Assembly (NCBI GenBank): GCA_022428005.1
Contig: JAKMDI010000022.1
Coordinates: forward strand, 31,473-95,472
Source: Flavobacteriaceae bacterium
Lineage (GTDB): Bacteria > Bacteroidota > Bacteroidia > Flavobacteriales > Flavobacteriaceae
Reading direction: 5' to 3'
DNA: 64,000 bases
The position numbers and the translations under genes are program-made. The notes below the pieces were generated by a model. The model was not told the origin of the DNA, did not search any database, and worked only from the letters and a program-made list of their open reading frames with translations. Below, piece by piece: positions 59,001 through 64,000 of the stretch (position 1 is the stretch's first letter; each line of letters starts with the position of its first letter).

Positions 59001-62000
59001 GTTACTAGGACTTTAGAACATAATGATATAATCGGTGTACAAATAACTAATTCAAATGGATGTTCTAGCGCAGCTACTATTACTCTGAGTGTTAATGCAT
59101 TTATTGGCTCAGATGTAATAACCACAACTACTACGAATTATTGCTCCGGAGCTGACCCAACTATTATTACTGAATTTGACAGTTCTTCTGCATTAAATGG
59201 CGGAGATATTACTTATCGCTGGCAGACTAAGACATCAAGTCCAGTAGCTACGCCTTGGCAATTTACAAATCTTCCAGCCTCAGTTAATCCCGACTTTAAT
59301 CCACCTGTTTTAGCGGATGGAGTTCATCAATTTAGAAGATTAACATTTAATAAGCTAAATACTGTATCATGTACCAATAACGTATATAGTAATGTTGTTA
59401 CTATAACAGTTGGTAGTGGATCAGCCCCAACGCTTACTGTTACACTTACTAATACAGTGACCTCTGAGCAAGTTACAAGTGGAGCAGTATGTAATGGGGA
59501 GGGTATTATTGTAGATGCATCTGGTTCCTCAGGTAACGGTTATGAATTTATATTAAATACTGTTCCCGTTCAAGGCCCATCATCCGTTGGTAGTTTCACT
59601 TTCCCTGGGTTTTCAAATGGAGATAAAATTCAAGTTAGAGTTTATGAGAACTCAAATGGGACAGGTTGCTTTACTGACTTCTTTCAAACTATTAAAGTTA
59701 ATAGTATTTCTGGTGATAATTTAATAGATCCCTTAAATCAAGAAATTTGTTTTGAAGGTGATCCAACTTTAATAACATCTATATCCACTCCAACACATAA
59801 TGTGGTAGGGGGTAAAATTACTTTTCAGTGGCAAAAAAGATCTCAAGGAACCGCAAATTGGTCGAATATAACAGGAGCTGTGGTTGAAAATTATGACCCT
59901 CCAAGTGGTCAATTAACATCAACCACTGAATTTAGAAGGATTGCATTTGCAAACTTCAATGGATTAGTATGCAGCGATAATTCCTCCCCATCACATTCAT
60001 CAAATATAGTTACAGTATCTGTAGTTCCATCATACACTGCTACTCTTACTACTCTACCAAATCCGCCTAATCTTTGTGATGGAGATCCTGTTACAATCGA
60101 GGCTAATGCAGTTGGAGGAGCAAGCTATGAGTTTTTTGTTGACGGACTAACCCAAGGAGCTCCCAGTGGTGTAAGAACTCTAAATGGTATATTTAATAAC
60201 GGTCAGCAAGTAACAGTGGCAATATCTGTAAGCAGTTGCACTATCACATCTGATCCAATTACAATAATTACCAATCCAAATCCCATATCCACGCTTTCTG
60301 CAGTTGGAGTTGTGAGTAATACCATATGTGAAAATAATTTACCAACTATTACAGCAAATCCAGTTGGTAATTATTCATATACATTTTTTGTAAATGATTT
60401 ACCCGCCCCTCTTGCAGCTGTTACCACCAACTCATTGGATTTAAGTCTATTACCTTCAGTAACTAATCCAATTAAAATTGATGTAACGGTCGTAAATAAT
60501 ATAACCGGATGTACCAATACTACATCTACTACAAATGACAGTTCACTTATTCTAAATACCAATTCTTTAACTGGATTTAATACTATTGGCACGGGAACGG
60601 TTAGCTATTGTTCTGGATCAGATCCAGTACCAATAAATAGGGTTAACAACCCAACCCCTTCTGCAGGTGGTTCATTAAATTTTCAATGGCAGACAAGAAC
60701 ACCTGCCCTTTCAGTCACATGGACAACAATTTTAAATGCTGATCAGGAAAATTTCGATCCAAATTCTTCAATAGGTGACGGTATTCACGAGTTCAGAAGA
60801 CTTGTGAGTTCCAGCTTGAATAATTTAGATTGTACTCCAGATAATTCAATATATTATTCCAATACAGTAACTATTACTATAGGAGGAGCAGGAGGAAGTT
60901 CTCCTCCAGTTGCTTTATCCTCTACCATTAGTCCAAGTGGAAGTAATGTAATATGTGAAGGTGAAGATGTGATTTTTACGGCTACCTCTAATGCCTCTGC
61001 TACATGGTATGAGTTTTTCGTCAGAGGAGCATCTAAAGGAATATCTGCTTCAAATACTCTTGACACCTCAATATCGAGTATTACCCTTTTAGACAATACT
61101 GAAATTAGAGTAAGAGTTTATTCGGGTGTTGATACTGGCACCGGATGTTTCAATGATGCTGTAATGACTGTTAGGGTAAATTCCATGTCAGGTAATAATA
61201 TAATTTCTTATACTGGACCTGATCCAATTTGTGGAGGAGAAGATCCTGAGCCTGCGATACAGGGCATATCGAACCCAATTTCAGATCTTGCTTCAATAAC
61301 TGGAGAAATTAAATATGAGTGGCAGATAAATGAAGGCCTTGGTTGGCAAGATATTATAAACTCTGATTTCGAAGATTATAACCCCCCAGTTTTAACAACA
61401 ACCTCCGCTTACAGAAGGCTAGCAAGCGCAAAATACGGATCTAGTGAATGTTCTGTTCCTTCATCCATTTATATATCAAATGTTGTAACAATTACTGTAA
61501 ATCCTGGTCCTGCTCCGTCTGCTGTATTAAGTACTGGATTGACCTCAGATACATTTTGTTCAACTACAACTTCTATAACACTGGATGCCAGTTTAAGCTC
61601 TGACGCAAATAGTTATTTGTTCTATCACAACGGTAACCCTATTTTATCTCTTCCGGCATCCAGTACCACAATTACAACTACCGATACAATCAACCATCTC
61701 GATACATTTACAGTTAGAGTTTTTGCTGGAGCTAATAGAACTGGATGTTTTGACGAAGCCACTGTAACCGTTTACTCTAATCAAATTACTGGAACTAATG
61801 AAATTGGCCCAAATCTTCAGGAATTGTGTAGCGGTGATGACCCAGTAATGATAGGAGATTTGCAAACACCTACTAGTAATGGTACCTCTAATACTTTTGA
61901 ATGGGAAATAAGGGTTCCTGGTGGAGCCTGGGGAGAAATTCTTGGAGCTAATAGTGCATCACATACTCCAACTGTATTAGGAAACACATCGGGTTACAGA

Positions 62001-64000
62001 AGAGCATTTATAAGTACCTTAAATGATGTTGAATGTAAAAGCTACAGTAATGTAGTTACCGTTACAATTGATACTAGCACACCAACTACTGCTGTACTAA
62101 ACTCAAATAAGTTATCTCACACCATTTGCTCTACAGAAACTGGAACAATATTATTTACTGCTGATCCCGACCCATCAGCCTCAAGTTATGATTTTTATGT
62201 CGGTGGTATCTTAGAGCAGAGTTCAAATGTATCTAGGACATTTGAACTTCCTAGGCTATCTGTTGTTGACGGTTTAGCTGTATCTGTTAGGGTTTACAAT
62301 GGATCTCCATACAATTGTTATGACGAAGATGAGGTGATAGTAAGAATTAATGAAGTTCAGGCTGGAACAATCACTGGTACTCAATCGGTATGTCAAACAT
62401 CAACAAATACTATACTATTAAATACATTAACTTCAGGATCAATAAACGGAGCTCCTGCAGTTAATGGTGACTATAAGTGGCAATATTCTGCTGATAACAT
62501 AAATTGGTCTGATATTGGTTTAAATGCTAATAACGCCTCGTATGTTATTCCATTTAATTCGACTCACCCCACACGATATTACAGAAGGCAAGTAATAGGA
62601 ACATTATTGGGTGTTCCATGCTCTGCTCCTACTGCATCTGTTAAAATTACAGTATCTCCAGCTCCTGTTCCGGGATTGACCTCAAATGTTGGTGGCGCTT
62701 CAACAAGTATCACTGTTTGTTCTGATGAAACATTAAATTTCACTGCAACTGGTGGACAATCATTTAGATTCCTTGTAAGAGGTGTACCAGAGCTAACCAC
62801 TGATTCAGATCCTGGCTTAACTACATATAGTTTTGATCCTGTAGCTGAGGGTATCTCAATTAATGATGGAGACGAGGTAAGTGTTATTGTATACAATAAA
62901 CCCCTGGATGGAGTTAATCCCGATCCAACTGCCTGTTCATCAACAAGCTCCCCAATAACAGTAAATATCGAATCAAATGTAAATGCTACTTTGAGCTCTA
63001 ATAAGCTAAACAATATAATATGTGACGATGAGAGCCTAACACTAACTGCTACCGCAGGTGGAATTGGTGGTGCTACATACGTGTTTTCTATAAATTCTCT
63101 AATTGCTGAGACAATTACAACAACTGCCACACAGACAACTGCTTCATATACTCCTCCGCTTCCCTACACCTCTTCAATGACTGTAGAGGTTGAGGTCACT
63201 ACACCCTCAGGATGTGTCTCAACTGCATCTTTAATTGTTATTGAAAATACCATAATAGCAGGTGTTATTTCTCCAACAAATCAAAGTATATGTTCTGGAG
63301 AAATACCTTCCATTATTTCAGGAATTTCAACTCCTACAATTTCATCAGGAGCTACGGCTAGTTATTACTGGCAGTCCTCTACAGACGGATTTGCCACTTT
63401 CAATAATATTTTGAGTAATACCGAAAATTATCAGCCTCCTGCACTGACTCAGACTGCTGAATTTAGAAGAGTTGATGTTTCAAACCTAAACGGTAAAACA
63501 TGCAGCGCTACGACAGTCCCAGTGACAATAGTTGTAAATGATGCTCCTAATGGTGATTTAAGAGTAAACGGTAGTGATACAGCAAGTATAACTCTTTGCA
63601 TAGGTGATTCTCCAATATTTACTATTACTGGTGGTGTTGCCTCTAATTCATATACCTTCAAAATTGATGGAGGCTTTGAAACACACACCAACACTCCAAC
63701 ATTCGACCCTGTAGCTCTTGGATTTGTTTTCGCTCCTGGTGTAACCTACTCTGTTGATGCAACCATATACGACAGACCTCTTGTAGCTGGTAATCCTGAT
63801 CCTACGGCCTGTGAAACAAATACAAGCTCTATCGATTTGATCACAAGCATAAATCCAGCAGTAGCTATAGGTATAACAGGTGCAACTAATGAAACTTTCT
63901 GCAGTGGTGATAATATTGTATTTACTGTTACTAATCCTGTTGCTTCCGATGTTACAAACTATCATTTTATTCTCAACGGTATTACAACCATTCAAAATGG
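56052..64000 (+). CDS. giant secreted repeat protein (adhesin-like, Ig-like modules), 3'-truncated by the window; not in ORF track
   Basis: Frame of codons starting at multiples of 3; GTG 56052 gives signal peptide MGLILHKVRLFIVIAFLSMTSLFSQ; frame checked at 56106, 58878, 60075, 62718, 63597 and through to 64000. Recurrent C-x-G-[DE]... / YxFxVxG / GxGC and [YF]xWQ / PPxxxxxTxFRR motifs. Confidence 0.92.
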   Translation, partial: MGLILHKVRLFIVIAFLSMTSLFSQVTDIDIDSVVILGETPPFEFCQGEIPSFEIQMSLKAGSATLTLTSTNTLEFTAIGSGANNFSYTITNVSNLTGGNQINTGPNSNQYRWPTVGPNAIQLTNGGVQEIIFKVSINSANYTDPDNPDAAVYSLTMNVNSNPPQVNINTSQGPFDGSRNITVCQSDTLTLIADPGYTHYQFQRRPEGLLGFIPQVKSTQNTITLTDINAGGEDILVTTFNGDCQQNSQIFRINVSSITTVNLNAPNDTACSGGNIEFFATGSGAWYEFLVNSGGVITSQQSSTSDTWSSTVLNDRDEVIVRNYTSSATTCYGSDSATAYINSFSNDNDIDGDQTICFGETPGQLISITESIADRNSDGSGAVINYYWESNNGSGWSGPLAGSNSSTFQPSALATTTSFRRVLRSQFRGSDCTSISDTVTITVTPGPTISGFTKTSGDNPTTICDGDIPTFTVTSTGVTSPSFRFYHQGNPISNLITGSTTASHTVSSTINLNDLDEIRVEVYANPDGTGCSVSQTFTLRVNEFDATLNSIGGNQIVCNDDAITEISDISSPTAPGLITIRWYSSPSGLATPLWSPVGGNNPNFTPLSITGDTDFQRVLESNLGGKICYSYSNIVTKEDVEINADLVSNDLSSNPINDLICEGETILFDAGASTGASGYQFSYNGAPIGAFSSNTTITFNGFSDGEKFSVTVSENADGSGCTSTATVTIRVNSFSGSHTLTDSQTICLGENAIQINPTNTPTPTIISAVATYQWQRRDFGSLTWYNIPGAAAQLPSYTPPAGAVTQTTFYKRLITFTQSSTACSTQTALYESSVHTVNVGIHPGGNLIASTTSVCTGDTVNFNAAGPVGANYTFYVDGSIAKPKSSSATFTTNTLNNGEIVSVVIEDTAGSGCEFSPPGIPVLVTNYPVASLTSTSVTLFTICDGETPTFEATFTPDASYQFYIEGIPVSSDAVSGNFLFTSLVTRTLEHNDIIGVQITNSNGCSSAATITLSVNAFIGSDVITTTTTNYCSGADPTIITEFDSSSALNGGDITYRWQTKTSSPVATPWQFTNLPASVNPDFNPPVLADGVHQFRRLTFNKLNTVSCTNNVYSNVVTITVGSGSAPTLTVTLTNTVTSEQVTSGAVCNGEGIIVDASGSSGNGYEFILNTVPVQGPSSVGSFTFPGFSNGDKIQVRVYENSNGTGCFTDFFQTIKVNSISGDNLIDPLNQEICFEGDPTLITSISTPTHNVVGGKITFQWQKRSQGTANWSNITGAVVENYDPPSGQLTSTTEFRRIAFANFNGLVCSDNSSPSHSSNIVTVSVVPSYTATLTTLPNPPNLCDGDPVTIEANAVGGASYEFFVDGLTQGAPSGVRTLNGIFNNGQQVTVAISVSSCTITSDPITIITNPNPISTLSAVGVVSNTICENNLPTITANPVGNYSYTFFVNDLPAPLAAVTTNSLDLSLLPSVTNPIKIDVTVVNNITGCTNTTSTTNDSSLILNTNSLTGFNTIGTGTVSYCSGSDPVPINRVNNPTPSAGGSLNFQWQTRTPALSVTWTTILNADQENFDPNSSIGDGIHEFRRLVSSSLNNLDCTPDNSIYYSNTVTITIGGAGGSSPPVALSSTISPSGSNVICEGEDVIFTATSNASATWYEFFVRGASKGISASNTLDTSISSITLLDNTEIRVRVYSGVDTGTGCFNDAVMTVRVNSMSGNNIISYTGPDPICGGEDPEPAIQGISNPISDLASITGEIKYEWQINEGLGWQDIINSDFEDYNPPVLTTTSAYRRLASAKYGSSECSVPSSIYISNVVTITVNPGPAPSAVLSTGLTSDTFCSTTTSITLDASLSSDANSYLFYHNGNPILSLPASSTTITTTDTINHLDTFTVRVFAGANRTGCFDEATVTVYSNQITGTNEIGPNLQELCSGDDPVMIGDLQTPTSNGTSNTFEWEIRVPGGAWGEILGANSASHTPTVLGNTSGYRRAFISTLNDVECKSYSNVVTVTIDTSTPTTAVLNSNKLSHTICSTETGTILFTADPDPSASSYDFYVGGILEQSSNVSRTFELPRLSVVDGLAVSVRVYNGSPYNCYDEDEVIVRINEVQAGTITGTQSVCQTSTNTILLNTLTSGSINGAPAVNGDYKWQYSADNINWSDIGLNANNASYVIPFNSTHPTRYYRRQVIGTLLGVPCSAPTASVKITVSPAPVPGLTSNVGGASTSITVCSDETLNFTATGGQSFRFLVRGVPELTTDSDPGLTTYSFDPVAEGISINDGDEVSVIVYNKPLDGVNPDPTACSSTSSPITVNIESNVNATLSSNKLNNIICDDESLTLTATAGGIGGATYVFSINSLIAETITTTATQTTASYTPPLPYTSSMTVEVEVTTPSGCVSTASLIVIENTIIAGVISPTNQSICSGEIPSIISGISTPTISSGATASYYWQSSTDGFATFNNILSNTENYQPPALTQTAEFRRVDVSNLNGKTCSATTVPVTIVVNDAPNGDLRVNGSDTASITLCIGDSPIFTITGGVASNSYTFKIDGGFETHTNTPTFDPVALGFVFAPGVTYSVDATIYDRPLVAGNPDPTACETNTSSIDLITSINPAVAIGITGATNETFCSGDNIVFTVTNPVASDVTNYHFILNGITTIQN
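57100..64000 (+). repeat. divergent alternating W-type (YQWQ...FRR) and F-type (YEFFVxG) protein-level repeat modules
   Basis: W modules start near 57121, 57721, 58288, 59140, 59746, 60608, 61229, 61827, 62388, 63289, with one or two F modules between. Confidence 0.8.

Noticed and set aside
56616-63995. Minus-strand ORFs (e.g. 56616-56954, 60371-60592, 62579-63130, 63648-63995)
   Set aside because: They are antisense to the giant plus-strand repeat ORF, short, and without recognisable motifs; their Val/Ser-rich content is the shadow of Thr/Ser-rich repeats.
56052-64000. Possible CRISPR or DNA-level tandem array
   Set aside because: Repeats are visible only at protein level; spacing is irregular and DNA identity is low.
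1-64000. tRNA, rRNA, transposase, integrase, phage or defence genes
   Set aside because: No convincing cloverleaf, rRNA segment, IS-type ORF or known defence-system motif was seen by eye; a tRNAscan/Infernal and defence-finder run would be needed to exclude weak cases.

Overview
This window looks like Bacteroidota (flavobacterial-type) chromosomal DNA. Evidence includes TTG-N17-20-TAnnTTTG promoters, a T9SS-type C-terminal sorting domain, DUF4252/DUF4199/DUF6495-type proteins and a type B L31. From left to right it contains: (1) the distal part of an L-fucose/sulfated-fucan catabolic operon (GH29, fuconolactonase-type amidohydrolase, SDR, FucP, mutarotase, sulfatase); (2) a mosaic 1.8-kaa secreted protein (DUF285/BspA-like, tandem Ig-like, TSP3, cadherin-like, C-terminal sorting domain) followed by an FnIII-like lipoprotein; (3) a long housekeeping block (hisS, rpsF-rpsR-rplI, priA, rlmH, rdgB, purB, carB, rpmH, mtaB, rpmE2, purL, a NOP-type RNA methyltransferase, a sugar mutase, an ABC exporter, and an ECF sigma operon), with a cobalamin riboswitch ahead of a BtuB-like receptor; (4) a fadD - marR - acyl-CoA dehydrogenase cluster; (5) an accessory right end with a MORN-repeat lipoprotein divergent from a giant, unterminated repeat ORF (about 56052 to beyond 64000). 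The supplied ORF track misses this ORF because it has no stop codon in the window. The most noteworthy observations are the giant two-module, two-cysteine-per-module repeat protein, an SDR in the fucose operon whose catalytic YxxxK lysine reads as cysteine, an orphan LytTR regulator whose receiver lacks the phospho-acceptor Asp, and several unannotated palindromes or hairpins. I found no CRISPR array, tRNA, rRNA or transposase. All family calls come from reading motifs; no database search was run.
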